DNA of 64,000 nt, from assembly GCA_013396915.1 (NCBI GenBank), contig VWZL01001346.1:62090-126089 (forward strand). Reading direction: 5' to 3'. A program made the position numbers and the translations under genes. How positions within the stretch are numbered: the stretch's first letter is position 1; each line of letters opens with the position of its first letter. The stretch comes from Stercorarius parasiticus (taxonomy: Eukaryota > Chordata > Aves > Charadriiformes > Stercorariidae). The notes under the pieces are model-generated. The model saw only the letters and a program-made list of their open reading frames with translations. It was not told the origin of the DNA and searched no databases. Positions 14,258-27,364 of the stretch are shown here, piece after piece.

Positions 14258-14654
14258 TGAAGGACTAGAGCCAAACTAACAGCTGGATCAAAACAGCTTA
14301 AGACGAGAGGTATCTCTGGACTTCCCACACCCTTTTCATCTCTCTTATATTTTACCAGTTGCAGGGAAAAATGTAGTAGCATATAAATAAATTACCTAGA
14401 ATTGTGCTCGGTAACCTTGTCAGGTCACTGTTCATCACATTGTGAATCTTCTTTATATAAGCAGGTAAACACACTAATAATGAGCACTACAGAAAACCCC
14501 TTAACAGAAAAATAAATGCAAAGATGACCAGAAAGCCAATCATCAGTCACTGTCACATCCTACACAAAGAGGTTTTGCAGCTACCCAATAGTTAAGAATT
14601 CTTGAGTAAGAGTCATACAAAAAGATAAATGAGGGGGAAAAAAAATTCTGCTCT

Positions 14655-15330
14655 GTGTGGGAATGACTGGTACTGAAAGGCTGGTGCCTAGATATGTGCA
14701 GACAGACCTCTGTGTGTCTCTGGGAGTGAAGCAACTGGTGGAATCAGCTTCTGGAGAGATCAGGGTGGTCCTGGCCTACTTTTGGAGAGACTCAGATCTG
14801 GAGGTCAACTGGAAGAAGTGTTACTGGATGGACTCTTACGTCCAAGGCTAGCTACTGGGGGCTTCACAACGCAGGGGGCTGCCTGTGTGTGTCTGTGAGT
14901 GAGGGGCTCTATACCAAAACGAGGAGTGGGGCTACAGCCTGTGGGACTCATAGATTCAGGTGCCAGCAACTGGGGAGATGGGGATCCAGAGCCCAGCTAC
15001 TGAGCAGATAGTGTCTAAACCCAGGTACTGGAGGGATCCACATTGCATGTTTGTATGTATTTTCCACTAACAAACCCATCCTGCTCAGCCAGAGAGCAGG
15101 GAACAGAATAGAGCCATTGGTGCTGCTTGCGTTCGTGCGAGTGCTAAGTGTTTCTGTGTTGATCTATGTCACCAACCATGTTTATATGTGTATATATATG
15201 TATGTGTCTACATGCCTATTTGTTTGTGTCCCTACTGGGAATACATGTCCAGCCTGGCTAGCGGTTACACCTGGAGACACAGAGCTGCAGCAGCTGCACT
15301 TCTATCAGGTTACCAGATCCGTAATAACGA
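14655..15330. repeat. Unidentified interspersed repeat, LTR-like
   Basis: This block differs in style from its surroundings: higher GC, many phrases of the form 'ctactgg/caactgg/gtactgg' followed by 'gatcc' or 'gagat', repeated irregularly between about 14730 and 15040. A TATG/TGTA-rich stretch follows at about 15180-15215, then a sequence reading 'ctactgggaatacatgtcc'. Degenerate internal repeats of this sort are common in avian LTRs and other interspersed repeats, but I cannot name the family, and I see no clear TG...CA ends or target duplications. Its frames (14657-14851, 15051-15404) look like chance. Confidence 0.35.
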
Positions 15331-18300
15331 CCAGGCTTCCTAGATTTCCATACAGAAAGAAGCAGAAAGAAGTCCAAATACAAGCACTGCACAGCAAACA
15401 GTGACCATTACAGGTTCACACACTTCCTGCAGTTCTGATAGGGTCATCAAGAAATCACAGGCAAATGGCAAATTTCTCTTTTTCTGCCTTGTGAAAACAA
15501 AAGCCAAAAAACAGCTCTTACCTTGACAAGGAGATAATTCAAATGCTTGTGTCACCTACAAATTCTAACGTGTTTCTAGTATGCCAATTTGACAACTTAT
15601 TTAAGTAGGAACAGAGGAAACCGTCATCTACCAGTGGGAGGGTAGGAATGTGTAGAAGAATAAGAGAGTCAACTACTTCCATAGGATCAAGTGTGCAATA
15701 CTAGGTAGTGTCAGTGAATGACCACAATTCCTCAGATGCACCAGTACACATCTCCAGTGTTACCCCCTGTTGGCAACTTTACAGTTGTACTGTATGTTCT
15801 GAAATTGCAGATACTTTTTTAAATTCTAGTTAATACTAGCAAAGGTAGAGGGGCGGGATGGGAGCGGAGATTCTGGTTCTGGTCTCCAAGGCTGTGAAAA
15901 ATAAGCTTGAAAGAGTGAACTTTAATGGCAAATAAAACAAATGCAAAATAGCTTTAAAATAAAAAAGGACAAGTGGCAGAGAGAAGGCACAAAGCTTTAA
16001 TGTGCACCCTATTCCCTTATTTCCCTTCTCTGTTTCCCTCACTTCGTACTAACACCAATCTTGCTTCCGCCATATTGCTGGTGCATCTGAATTTCTAGCG
16101 TAGAGAGTGAAATAACCTATGTAAACAAAATATATAAGAGAAACCAACCCCTTTAAAGGCATTCTTCACATGGTACAAAAGCAACAAAGAGATTGGTTTG
16201 TTTTTTTTCTTCTATCCCTTATTTTCACATTATACTTATTATATGAGCCTTACAGTGGACCAAGAAAGAGCAAAGAAAGCAAGCTTACAGGAGGCCATCC
16301 TTAAACACATTACTGGTGATTATTTTGTGATTTTACATTTACTTTCTATTTAATTGATTCTTCTCCTGCATGCTTATAGACTAAAAAAAACAGGCTGCAA
16401 CTGGAATAGCAACATCCACATTTTTCTTTGTTCTGAAAGAACCAGGATTAGAGTAACGCACACATGCTTTTCATGGACACTCCTTTTTTTTTTTTTATTA
16501 CATTTAATTACATTTTCAGAGGATGCTGTCCTGTCCTATGTACATACTTATGCTACATGAACAGACACAACATCCCTTTGTGTTGCTCTGCATCTCGGAC
16601 ATTTGCATGCTCCTGATCAAACAAAGAGCTGGCGGGAAAGGGAGCTGACCTTAACTCACTGAAGAAAGAGTTCAGTGAGACATGAAGATGCACAGTGGGA
16701 TTTTTTTTCCATTCTAAGGTTGTCAAAATAAGGCTCCAAATGAGCCACTGTCTCACACAATACGGTTTTGTTCAGTGCTTGTGTGTTTTGTTTGTGGGGC
16801 AATTTGCATTTTTATCTCATTAATGCAAACCGTGCACCAAAGTGCTTTATGTCATTAGATAACAGGAGACAAAAGCAGGAGGCGCAGGCGGAGGGCAGGT
16901 CTCAGCTGAGCCTGGATATGAGAGGGGATTCACTGAAACGGACAGACACAGAGATTTCAGCAGTGCACAGGCAGCAGCTGTTGCACTGACAGTAATTAGA
17001 CTGGGCTGAGGACCTGAGGAAAGGAAACAATACAGCAGTGAAAGAACACAAGGTAAAGGGAGACAGAGTTCTTTCCGAATCAGCAGGTTATTACAAGTTT
17101 TAGAGGTGGGGGAAATAAAAGAGAGCAATTCTTGCAAGAATGTCAGCATCTCACTTGAGACAAAAGCTTGTCCAAAAGCTGTTAAGCAAGTAGTGGTGAT
17201 GATGCATTATATGAAACAAAAGCAGAAAATGTTGTAAGTTACTATCTTTTACTCCTTTGTTTCATGTGGACACCCTTTCCTGCATACTGGCTACAGAAAG
17301 TTATAATAGAAAAATACAATCCCTAGTAACTGGCTGCATCAGAGTGAATTTCATTTTGTCAAATGCAATACATCCTACAAGCAGTATCCCATCTAGCAGA
17401 TAGGAATACTGAAGTAGAGGCTGATAAAACCAATCAACATCACCAAGCGGTTTAAAGAACCAGGAACAGAATTCCCTCACTCCTGTGATTCTATCTTTTT
17501 ATGGCCTTATGCAGCCAACACACTCATCATCATCCCAGGCTCTTAGTAAAATGCTCTTTGAAAACTGCTGACCATTCTTCTCTCTCTTCCTTCACTCCCA
17601 GTTCCTGGAGTTTTCTGATGTAACAGGCGCTTTCAAGACACCCAACTGAGAGTCAGTTGACCATCACCTGGAAGGGAATCAGAAGCTCACTCTAGCAAAT
17701 AAATATGAATCAGAACATGAATCCCCCTCCTGCTCTGCAGCGGGATAGGAATGCGCAGCTGTTACTACATCTCATTTCAGAAATGCATCAGAAACTTGAC
17801 ATTCATGACCACCACAAGCACATTCTGAAACTCTGCCCTACTCAGGTCCTCGCTGGCAATAAGCCAGGCCCTTGGTGATTGGGACCACTGTGCATAAAAC
17901 GTATCAGATGGCATACTGCCTTTTGTCATTTCTGGGAACTGGAATAAGTATGAGGACTGCTCCAACACTTGATCTCAGTCCCACTGATGTACTTTAAGAA
18001 GGTACAATGTACTTTTAAAAAGGGAAAATATATTTTAGAAGGTAAAATCTCTCACTAAGTAAGAACTACACTAATATAAATAAATAGATAATACCTCTAC
18101 TCTGTGTGTATATTGGTGTCCGCACACCAGGTAAACGACCCCGCTCTGGGACAACATCACTGCCCTCCTACCTCAAATGGAGATGGAGCATTAGTCTGTA
18201 GCCTTACAGAGGTGTAGCCAACAGATAAAATGCATCCCAGCCTGCGCCGCATCCCTCTGATTCTAGTGACTCTGAATTACAGAATATGGGATGACATTCC

Positions 18301-21300
18301 ACAGCAGACAAATAAACATACTGCAATATGTTCAGTAAAAAGAAATACTCCTAAACAATAATTCCTTGCTGCCTCATCTTTCAAATCAAGGAGGTGCTGC
18401 TTAGCACTTACATGTTAGCAAAGTTCTTGGTAGAAGCTGCAATAGCCTCGGTCTTGCACATATTTTATCATTAAAAACAAGACTATAAAAAATCATGAAG
18501 ACAAGCAGTACCTGGGTGAATAGTGAATAAGCTTATAATTAGAAGTTATACCTTCAAATCAAGACGTGTTTAACAGTTCAAGTAAGAAACCACAGCATAT
18601 TGACTGCAAGAGATTTTCAGCTTCTCCTCTCAGTTGCAACAGGGACTTCATAGGTAGCTACATCAGGTCACTTAGTGCTACCAATGCTTTCGGATCCCAC
18701 ATCCAGAAGGGGAATGGCAATAAACACCCTCTTTACAACACACTTTGGGGATCTTCAGTTCTACATACCAGCCAAGCTTCTGTCCTTCTGCTGTCTAGGA
18801 ATTAAAGCTCAGTTAGTCTACAGAGAACACTGCGGAAAGAAGAGGAGAAAACAAGGGAAAAAAATTAAAAGTATAAGCACTTTTTCCCTCTCAGCTGTTT
18901 GTCCACTACATTTGCATTGCCTTTTTTTCTTTCTTTGAAGAATGTTTTGGCAGTTCCCTGTTCCAGCTGTAATGAGCAAGAAGCTGATGCAGCATCTTTG
19001 CTGCTGACAAACAGTTGGAAGTTTTGAGCCAATGAAAACAGCAATATACATGTACACTGTATGTTGGAGAACCAGCCACACAGCAACTATGGAAATGAGC
19101 CCTATGGCCAGAGGGCAGGATTTACGAAAGGAAGAGAAACACCACAGTTTAAATCAAGAGCTCAACAGTATCCCCAGCTGATTGCTGGAGACTATTTTCA
19201 CTACAGACTTTCTCCACTTAGGTACCCCTTAGGTTACCTCCACTGACCTTGAGTTCAGTTCTGGTTTCAGTTCAATAGAAAATTCATTTACGAAGCATAT
19301 CTTGGGCCCCTTGGTGTAAAAAAAAAAATTTATTTTTTTTTTTAATGAGGAAAGTCTCACACTGCTTGTGCAAAGGTATCTTCTGAAGCTCTGTGCGTTT
19401 TAACACAGGACTGAGATGCTGGACTGTAGCTGACAGACAGGATTGAGATGTCAACTGTAGCTGACACACATCAAAGCACCTATGACTTCACCAAGCCACA
19501 TCACATTACATCATCTGAACAGCTACAGGTAATAAGTCTCTGTTATTACCACAAGGATCTCCACTCAGAGCTGTATTCTGCAGAGCAGGTCCAGCCTCCC
19601 ACATACCAACAGTCTTCAAGGCACAGCCTTTGCCCACAATACCCTGTAACAATGCTTATAGAAACAAGGAAATGCAAGAAGCCGAAAGCAAGGCTTGAGG
19701 TCTAATAAGCACTACTGACTGAACGGGCAGAGTACAACACTGACCACAAAGCACTACTTTAGCAAGTACTGCCACCAATAGGCCAATGAAGGCTGGGGGT
19801 CATCTGTCTACACTTCAGTTTTGCCAGTACAGACATGTAGTCTGCCTCAGTCTCACTTTTAAATTGACACAGATTGAAATTTTATACTGTGTTATCACAT
19901 CAGCAAAATTCAACTTGCCACTGTATCTTGCCACTTAAAGAACTTCTTTAAACTGCAACTCCAACAGGAAGCTTGCTGATACATAAAGGAAAGAATTACA
20001 GTATAATAAATAAGCTGCAATACTGAGCTCCCATATGGCTACTACTGCATATCCGCAGTGCATTTACAGCATAATGCTGCTTTTTTTTTCCCCAACTCTT
20101 AGTGTTCCAATTTGTTTTACATCATACTGAGTGGCTACTAGTCCCAAATGTGAAAGTTCCCACCTCTTGAACACCAGTTTCTGAAACATAATTCACTTGG
20201 TTGGAGCAGTTACACTGAAGTAACTCACAGACATTCCACTAAACTAAATATTTTTCCAGTCTGCACATATCTCCTGTTTTTCCTATTTACCTGTCGAATC
20301 CTTAAGTTCTTCCAGCACAAAGAGATTCCTTTCTTTCTAATCCTTTATCTTCAGAGAAGTTCAATACATCTTACGTGCAGTATCCCATTAGCAGAACTTA
20401 TGAGAAGTTCTGATTTTGGATTTTCTCTCAGGCTGCCTTATACAGGCCAATAATTAGCACCCTCCAGCTGCTTTTATCATCCACACAACCTTCAGTGTTA
20501 CTTACCTGTTTTAGAGTTGCTTTATCTACTCTGTGAACTTCAAACATTCAAGAAAGCAAATAATGAAGAATGGCAAAATTGCAATCTATTGTGAACAAAA
20601 CCCAAAGAAAGTACTATGAGTGACATGTAACATCTGTAATACGATCTGGGCCATCCACAGAAAATCTTGCTGGTGCTCAGCCACTTCTTTTCCCTGACAG
20701 TATTGGGAAGATGCTTATTTAATGATTTACAATTTGTTAATAAGAAAGCTGGTGCCCAGTCAGTGCAGAACTACTCTACATGAAACCATTAGCAAAAAAA
20801 AACCAAACGCAGACTGAGCATGAAAGCTGGCAATCGGTAGATACAGTAAGCGAAACATGCACCTTTCCAGCAAAAGTGGGGCCTTTTCATGCCACTGTTA
20901 AAAGGGTTAAACATGTACCCAAACATTCTGCTTTCCCCAGATATCTGATGGAGCTTAGCACTATCAGCTGCAGATCACTGGTCTTCAAATGCACCTGGTT
21001 CTTCATGGGATAACTTTAGTTACTATTTCTTTTATATTACTAAAGGTAATTGCCATTAATACTGTATTGCCAGAAGTAAGGTAGCAACTACCACACTACC
21101 GTATTCTGCAAAGGTTTCTTGTTGATGGATTACTGCAGCAAATTATCCAAATTCAAACCTCAATAAATAATTGAGCTTTTAAAAGTCTGATAGCTTAAAA
21201 AAACCCCACAACTAGCTTGACAGAAAACTATCCATGTCTTCTCCTTTGCAACTCTTTTATGGTCCTGTTCTCCTTCCCTCCAGCTACACAGGATATTGAA

Positions 21301-21383
21301 TGGAAGAAGGCAATACCTGCCCATTTTAACCAAAACCAGCACTCCTGCTAATTTCTAACTTTCCCTTGTCAATCTAGTCTTTT

Positions 21384-21868
21384 GAATCATAGAATTGTCA
21401 GGGTTGGAAGGGACCTTAAAGATCACCTAGTTCCAACCCCCCTGCCATGGGCAGAGACATCTCCCACTAGATCAGGTTGCTCAGAGCCCCCATCCAGCCT
21501 GGACTTAAAAACTTCCAGGCATGGGGCTTCCACCACCTCTCCGGGCAACCTGTTCCAGTGTCTCACCACCCTCATGGTGAAGAACTTCTTCCTAACGTCC
21601 AGTCTGAATCGACCAGTCTCTAGTTTTAATCCATTCCCTCTGGTCCTACCATTACCCGACATCCTAAAAAGTCCCTCACCAGCTTTCTTGTAGGCCCCCT
21701 TAAGATACTGGTAGGCCACTATAACGTCTCCTCGGAGCCTTCTTTTCTCCAGACTGAACAACCTCAGCTCTTTCAGTCTGCCTCTGCCTATGGAGGGCCT
21801 CATCTGCTTGGCTCTGCTGGTCAGGTGGCCTGTAGCAGACCCCTGCTGTAACATCACTTTCCCCTAGG
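21384..21868 (-). mobile_element. CR1 LINE 3' fragment
   Basis: Minus-strand CR1 with its 3' end at the low side ('aatcatagaattgtcaggg'). The frame 21423-21857 on the minus strand translates to the C-terminal CR1 ORF2 region: [19 protein letters not shown], then the [20 protein letters not shown] segment and the final helix. This frame is still open over 144 codons. The rest of the element upstream is missing (5' truncation), and the high end passes into unrelated sequence near 21870. Confidence 0.94.
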
Positions 21869-22512
21869 TGATGTGCATCCCTAGGTCTGTGCATCCTTCC
21901 ACACAATACCAGAAACAGCTATAATAAAGCTGCCCATCTGGATCATCTATTAAGGAAAGTATTGTTTTGCTGTTACCTATCAGAAGGTTATGCTCTAATG
22001 GATGTGCAAAAAAAATGAAGAGCAACTTGAAACTGGAATTAATCATATAAACCGCATGATAACTATGTTCTGATAGTCAGAACTCTAAATCCATCCTAGA
22101 CTATAAATGAGATCAAATTGATAAATGTTCCTCACAATGGAAAAAGCATTATCAAGCAAGAAAAACTTGCCTCCGAAGCTAAGACTTAGTCTCAACAAGT
22201 ATCTAGGTTTGATGCAATATATATAAGGTGGGGCAAACGTTCCCATTATGGGGAAATTTCTATGCTGTTCATTAGAAACAAAACATACACACGTAGTGAG
22301 TTTTTGCAAAAATATACTGAAGATACCCCTGATACCTAAATGTACTACAGAAAGTAAGCATTCTAAATATTTTTTAGAAGGACTGACTGTGCAAAATGCC
22401 CGATTAAATACTGCTGGTGTTTTCGTAGCAATTATCAAGATTTTATTTGATTTTTTAAAATAAGTTTCAAGGAAGGTTTCAAGATACTGGGCATATACAG
22501 TAAATAAAACAA

Positions 22513-22697
22513 TTCAGAATCATGGAGTGGTTAAGAGTTGGAAGGAACCTTAAAGATCACCTAGTTCCAACCCCCCTGCCATGGGCAGGGACACCTCCCA
22601 CTAGACCAGGTTGCTCAGAGCCCCATCCAGCCTGGCCTTGAACACTCCCAGGGACGGGGCCTGCACAACTTCCCTGAGCAACCTGTTCTGTTCCAAT
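22513..22697 (-). mobile_element. CR1 LINE 3' stub
   Basis: A short minus-strand CR1 3' end that shares most of its sequence with the copy at 21384: 'ttaaagatcacctagttcc', then the 'gccatgggcaggga' and 'ttgctcagagcccc' blocks. It stops abruptly near 22697. It has no meaningful coding frame. It lies only about 650 bp from the previous copy in the same orientation. Confidence 0.93.
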
Positions 22698-24761
22698 TTT
22701 AATTAATTTTATAAAAAGCTGATTTAATTAACTTGTCCTGAGGCCTCTTCTCCCCACAAACTTGTCATGGTGCTTGTATTCACTCTCTAATCCAACTGAG
22801 CTTGTATTCTGTGACTCACAAGTGCTTTTTTTTTTGCTTAGCACTTCCCTCACTTTTCTGTTACACCTCAAGTGGAAAAGTTTGCAAGCATTCACTATGT
22901 CTTACTGAGACAAGCTACTACAGTCCTAACTGTAGGCAACAAATCCTTTTTCTTGCATTCTCTGTTATGATGCCCGGTAAAGGCTACTTCCTAAGAAAGT
23001 CCACATTTACCTTTGGAATAAATTCTAAAGGAATATACAGAGAACTTGTTTTAAGCACCTTACACTACGTTAATTGTGAGCTGAGATAACCTCCAGCTCC
23101 AAGGTGCTCCTTCCTGAAAGTATGGCAATTAGAAATGGTCCTGATATATCAACAGATAGGAGACAAATGGATGAGAATTAACGGGCTCACCCCAGGAAAT
23201 GTCAAAACACTATGCAAATACACGTAGTAAAGCTGGGCATCTTCTTATTGGTTGGCAAGCTTATAAAACAATGGCTGTAGGTTTAATGTTTCTCGTGCAG
23301 ATGTCTACGTTACTGCTGGTCCTGAAGAGCACATCAGCAGCAGTCACTAAATGCAGGGCTTGAAAATAGGAAACATATCCAACTTAAATCTCTCATAAGG
23401 GAACACAAATAACGTAATTTTCCCTAATCTGCTTTCCCCAGCTTTCCACCCACAATAAACAGAAAGCCAAGACTTCCACAAAGCTATTTTCCTTTACCCT
23501 TGAAGCTTACCTCCTATCTATAATTGTTCCCAAGCTCCTAGGAGCTTTCTTAGCTGGATAAAAGATGGCTGAATGAACTATCTGATTTGAAACACAAGAC
23601 TTATGGACTCTCTCCTTATAACGCTGGAGCAATAGATAAATCTGTACAAATCAGGGTGGCACAGTTCTGCACAACTAAAGAAAGAGATGACCAGGATGAC
23701 CAGGGGAGAGAAAAGAACTGGGACAACACAAGGTATGCTTTGGGTTCAGTTTACATTTTCTCCAGGTAAATCACGTACAGATCACTGGAAAGCAGAGGAA
23801 AAAGTGTCTGCACTGAATCAGCTATTCCTTCACATGCTCTTTACTCTTGATAACCAGGTACACAAAAATTTTAAAAATCTCACTTAGAAGTTAGCTGCTT
23901 CTTCATCAAAACTCCAAATCATCATGCTGAAAAGAACATGCCTTTTTGTTAAGATGGAAGTTTTGTTTTCAACAAATCTATCAACCAATAGGAAGTAACT
24001 ATTTGGGATTTGAGGAATTTCTGTACTGTCAGTCTTCATGACTGCATTGGAATTTCACAATTTCTCCTAAAGACTCAGCTCACGCAGTCCTGCAACGGCA
24101 TATGTTCGTATATGTTTTTTCAAGTGTACTTCTATTTCGGATTCCAGAAATCATTGCTTCAAAGCCCTCTCTGTGAGCTCAAACACCAACAGAAAATAAT
24201 CCCCATTGATCTTACCATGGAAACAAAAAGAATCTCTAATTTTAAGCTGTTTCATCACATCATGGAGGGCTGACCTATACTTTAAAAAGTAAGTAGCACA
24301 GAGTACTAAAAAACCTTCCCATCTTCAAAGCAAAGACATGTTTTACATGATAAAATCTATTCTCTAGAAGGTATGTTGAAAAGTAATACAAAGTGTGTCT
24401 AAACTGTTGTCCAGACAAAACTTATTTCCTGGCCAACCCCTCCAACCTATATCTCAAATACGTGCAGCCTCCTACTGTGGTCAGGGGACAGACTGATGAG
24501 ACTGTATGTCCCAGGTCATTAAAATTACTGTGGCTAGAAACTGCACTGGATTTCTTAATGAGCTGAAACCAGACTGTTAAAGAATTAAAGCTGAAGCCAC
24601 AGATGCTCTATTATGCCCTGACAACCGGTACTTTCACTCTATCAAAAATGTTGGAACTTGGTGGAAAAATTTTCTATTAGCTTCAGTATCTCTGATCTGT
24701 ACCTCCCTGCAAATATGCTATGAAGCTGCAACCTATACAAACTATAGACACCACCACTTAC

Positions 24762-24933
24762 TGCTACTTGTCTTGTCCCAGTAAAAACCCAGATGGAGGA
24801 CCAAGCAAAAACCAAACAAAAGATAAGAACAGCTGAGAGTGCGATTATTCCTAGCAATACGCAATTTAGGTGAAGCCTTCCGTTTCCTGGCAAACTGCCC
24901 ATGAGAATGTTGCTTGAGCCAACTTGAATACTT
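24762..24933 (-). other. Candidate exon, hydrophobic segment (speculative)
   Basis: On the minus strand a 172-base segment runs from a 'cag' acceptor to a consensus GTAAGT donor, with one frame open throughout. The translation includes a run of about 25 mostly hydrophobic residues (LNCVLLGIIALSAVLIFCL, then VFAW) that would make a plausible membrane helix. The pyrimidine tract before the acceptor is weak, I recognise no protein, and an open segment of this length is expected several times by chance in 64 kb. Treat as a lead only. Confidence 0.13.
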
Positions 24934-25165
24934 CTGATGTATGGATGTTTACAGAAAGATACCAATTATGTAGTGCTGCCGGGTCAAAGCAATGGCACTA
25001 AACAATTCAAATAAGGGAAGCAAAAGCCTGCACTGGACTTAAAATTTTACAAATTCTGTGAGTTTTCCTAGCTATGGATGAGTTATCCACGACCCTGAAA
25101 ACAATTTGAATTCTTAAGTATTTACTGATTCCCAAGTCAATCATTCCTTCAGCCTAATTCTCCGA

Positions 25166-25186
25166 TTAAATAAATAAATAAATAAG
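25166..25186. repeat. (TAAA)n microsatellite
   Basis: About five TAAA units in a row. Confidence 0.85.
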
Positions 25187-25628
25187 AAATTTAGAAATTG
25201 TGGTAATGAAACAGTTTTGATTTCTTTTTGATAGCCTCAGACATATAGACTAATAACAGATTACACAGATTTGCTGAAATGTCGAGTAACCTTAGATATT
25301 CCACACCTTAATTTTAAATTCGGTATTAAGTTCAACAGAAAGGGGGGGAAAAAAAACCACAAAAGAGCATCTGTTGTACTTGTAAAAGTTAATTGACATT
25401 TCCTTTTTTGTTCTCTCTCTTTTTTTTCCCCCATCTCATTTATTTGCCCCCCTTCCTCTCCAATGGTCTCTTTGCCTAGAGATTCAGAGAACCTGCCATC
25501 TGTATGTAAAGACAGACAGAAAAAAAGTATGCACAGTTTCTGAGAGACTGCCTAGATCTGAGCACCATTCAATTTCAATAGTTTCTACAGGAACACTGCA
25601 GGGTGTTAAACTAATCTTTTGTATGTTA

Positions 25629-26812
25629 AGTTTTTCTGAAATTTACTAAGGATTTTGATACTGTCCCTCACAGCATCTTTCTGGACAACTTGTCCAACTG
25701 TGGGATGAGCAGGCTCACGATGCACTGGGTGAAGAACGGGATGATGGGCAGGGCTCCAAGGGTTGTAGTGAATGGGGCTACACCTGACTGGCAACCAGGC
25801 ACCAGCAGGGTTCCTCAGGGCTCAATTCTAGGGCCAGTTCTGTTCAATATTTTTATCAATGATCTGGATGCAGGTGTTGAATGCACCAGTAGCAAGTTAG
25901 CTGATGATGCCAAACTGGAAGGTGCCGTTGACTCTCTTGAGGGACAAGAGGCCTCGCAGAGGGACCTGGGTAGACTGGAGCACTGAGCAATGACTGATTA
26001 GTGACATGAAATTTACAAACAAATACCAGATTCTGCACCTGGGATGGAGTAACACTGGTCACAAGTATAAATTGGGAGAGGAGTGGCAGGAGAGCAGCCC
26101 TGCAGAAAGGGACCTGGGGGTGCTGGTCGACAGCAGGCTCAATATCAGTGTGCCCTGGCAGCCAAGAGGACAAACCGCACCTTGCGGTGCATCAAACACA
26201 GCATAAACAGTGAGTTAAAAGAGGTGGTTATCCCGCTGTACACAGCGTTGGTGAGGCCTCACCTCAAGTACTGCGTGCAGTTCTGGGACCCACCATTTAA
26301 GAAGGATGTTCAGGTCCTTGAATGCGTCCAGATGAGGGCAACAAAGCTGGTGAAAGGACTGGAAGGCATGTCCTGTGAGAAGCACCTGAGGACTCTGGGT
26401 TTATCTAGTTTGGAGAAAAAGAGGCTAAGGGGTGACCTCATTGCTCTCTACAGCTTCCTGAGGAGGGGAAGCAGAGAGGGAGGTGCTGAGCTCTTATCCC
26501 TGATATCCAGCGAAAGGATGCGTGGGAATGGTTCAATGCTGTGTCAGGGGAGGTTCAGACTTGACAGTAGGAAGCATTTCTTTACTGAGAGGGTGGTCAA
26601 ACATTGGAACAGGCTGCCTACAGACGTGGTTGATGCCCCAGGCCTGTCAATGTTTAAGAGGCATTTGGACAATGCCATTAATAACATGCTTTAACCTTTC
26701 GGTCAGCCCTGAAGTGGTCAGGCAGTTAGACTAGATGATCATTATAGGTCCCTTCCAGCTGAAACTACTCTATTCTATTCTATTCCATTCCATTCCATTC
26801 CATTCCAATCCA
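25629..26812 (+). mobile_element. CR1 LINE, young-looking, RT core to 3' tail
   Basis: Plus-strand CR1, 5'-truncated inside the reverse-transcriptase domain. The frame 25690-25986 reads [20 protein letters not shown] and then the catalytic LADDAKLEG region before a TGA at 25984. After a frameshift, 26083-26694 gives 203 open codons of the RT C-terminal part (ALVRPHLKYCVQFWDPPFKK, LSSLEKKRLRGDLIALYSF, FTERVVKHWNRLPTDVV) and ends at the natural ORF2 stop. The 3' UTR ends in 'ggtcccttccagctgaa' and a pentanucleotide tail. Bases 25647-25990 match 63657-64000 with a single difference (25912). The stop and frameshift make it defective. Confidence 0.96.
26768..26812 (+). repeat. CR1 3' tail expanded as TTCTA/TTCCA pentamers
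   Basis: The tail of the preceding CR1 consists of three or so TTCTA units followed by about five TTCCA units, instead of the usual octamer-type ATTCTATG. It looks like a microsatellite grown from the retrotransposon end, with one point change spreading through the later units. Confidence 0.85.
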
Positions 26813-27107
26813 AAATTTCACCTGTATATGAAGCATTCAGTAGGGCTTTGCAAGTAGCCTATATTCTAGCCTTCTGTTTGAAATCTCTGTTAAAATGGAA
26901 ATCCGCAGGAGCAGTTATGTGCAAGGCTCATTCTCTTCTCTTCTATTCTACGTTTCTTTTTTAGCTTTTGTCTGTTAAGTTTCTTCCAAAACTTCTGAAA
27001 TCCTAAATCCCTGGCCAGTTATAATTTCTATAGCATGAAGCTGTACTATCCCCCTTTTTAGATCCATACCAACTAGAGGCTCTAGCCAACAGAACACGTG
27101 CATCTCA

Positions 27108-27300
27108 TTGTACTGCATTGCTCATCGTTGCTGGCCCCAATCACATATTGCCACAGTGATACATGAACTTGTCACCTCAAAATTAGACTGCTGTGACCTA
27201 CATGGTGTGATGCCATCCAGGCCCTGCAGCTGGCAAGAAATGCTGAGGCTCATTTATGAGGTGGCATGGTGCCACTTGAGCATGTCAGGCTCATGTTTCA
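27108..27300 (+). mobile_element. Ancient LINE relic, L2-like RT C-terminal region
   Basis: The plus-strand translation contains ATVIHELVTSKLDCCDL, a close match to the 'H-x-x-x-[ST]-x-LDYCN' motif found just after the catalytic core in L2-type and related LINE reverse transcriptases. The following bases, read in the next frame, give LQLARNAEA, matching the usual LQLVQNAAAR of the same region. The order and spacing are right, with one frameshift between the two. CR1 has a different sequence here (LVRPHLEYC), so this is a separate, older lineage. Family assignment is from motif memory only. Confidence 0.5.
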
Positions 27301-27364
27301 AGGATCTGTGGTTGTAAGCTTAAAAATTCAAAGTTCTGATTTTAATCATTAGAGCCAAAGTGCT

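Larger units (their letters stand above)
12530..21383. other. Unique sequence with one LTR-like block
   Basis: About 9 kb with no recognised gene. The only clear structures are a purine tract (14204), the interspersed-repeat-like block at 14655-15330 and poly-T/poly-A runs. Minus-strand splice-like signals occur (for example a perfect CAG/GTAAGT donor ending at 20506), but the open segments behind them are tiny and match no known protein. Confidence 0.4.
22700..25628. other. Unique sequence, no gene recognised
   Basis: AT-rich sequence with a TAAA microsatellite near 25166 and poly-G/poly-A patches near 25340. The one notable open segment is 24762-24933 on the minus strand, listed separately. 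Confidence 0.4.
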
